Assembly (NCBI GenBank): GCA_020086605.1
Contig: JACBWW010000018.1
Span: 12,369,252-12,433,251, forward strand
DNA from: Lanius collurio
Lineage: Eukaryota > Chordata > Aves > Passeriformes > Laniidae
Direction: 5' to 3'
Length of the DNA: 64,000 bases
Shown here: positions 63,601 to 64,000 of the stretch, piece after piece
Layout of the letters: every line of letters begins with the position of its first letter
Numbering within the stretch: the stretch's first letter is position 1
Notes under the pieces: model-generated
Told to the model about the DNA's origin: nothing
Database searches by the model: none
What the model saw: the letters and a program-made list of their open reading frames with translations, nothing else
Made by a program: the position numbers and the translations under genes

Positions 63601-64000
63601 CTAAAAAAGGTGTAAATGTTTCAAATGTGCCTATTACTATCCATCAGCAGCCCAAATTTATATTTCTCCTAAATGCTTGGTATTAATCAAATGAAGTAAG
63701 AATAATTTCCCCCATATATCCATTCAGGAGCTAAACAGTTTTCCCTGGAAACACCAGCTTTATTGTGTTGCGGGCTAGAAAAGAGAGCCTTAAAACCTCA
63801 GCTTCTGAATTGAATTTGGACACTTTCTGAAATAAAATCTCATCTCCCGTACTGAATTTAATAATTGATCCAAATATTTTTCTTGAAAGTTATTTTTCTT
63901 CTGCCCAGACAAAGGTAACAAGAGTCCTGAATCATCCATTCATTTGTTCATTTTTCACACATTTAAACTTAAATCTCATAACAGTTTAGGTCTGACGCCA
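63601..64000. other. Non-coding, intron-like
   Basis: AT-rich sequence after the acceptor of the candidate exon. I see no gene or repeat. Confidence 0.5.

Overview
The window looks like a vertebrate nuclear chromosome and not a microbe, plasmid or virus. It is AT-rich and CpG-poor, has no long uninterrupted reading frame, carries one short CpG island, and shows splice-like signals and worn fragments that resemble old SINEs. A bird is my best guess, because 64 kb pass without one intact LINE, SINE or LTR and there are few long microsatellites. This is an inference; I see no diagnostic gene. The longest open frames (about 110-160 codons) are what chance gives in this much AT-rich sequence, so nearly all are ignored.

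Possible coding content is on the minus strand. Five candidate exons (63497-63600, 48180-48303 or 48326, 39277-39464, 32869-32968, 32254-32291) have splice-like ends and phases that can be joined into one open frame of about 183 codons ending at a stop at 32254. I could not recognise the protein. A second candidate group lies further along the minus strand (5835-6009 and 507-699), on the far side of a CpG island at about 18780-19065 that could be its promoter. Strong-looking splice sites are common by chance and I could not test conservation, so these are hypotheses with confidence near 0.3-0.4.

The rest is intron-like or intergenic-like DNA. It holds a perfect 57-bp duplication around a single N (8304-8418, very probably an assembly join error), a diverged 39-bp tandem duplication with CATGCATG cores beside an octamer site (9294-9371), a short repeat with two CACGTG E-boxes (25744-25805), strongly A/C-biased tracts (46611-46730, 57601-57637), several fragments resembling the MIR core, a polyadenylation-type signal on the minus strand at 23741-23746, and four stretches dense in homeodomain-type TAATTA cores that could be conserved non-coding elements. 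I saw no rRNA or tRNA gene, CRISPR array, operon or intact mobile element, and found no evidence of a new multi-gene system.
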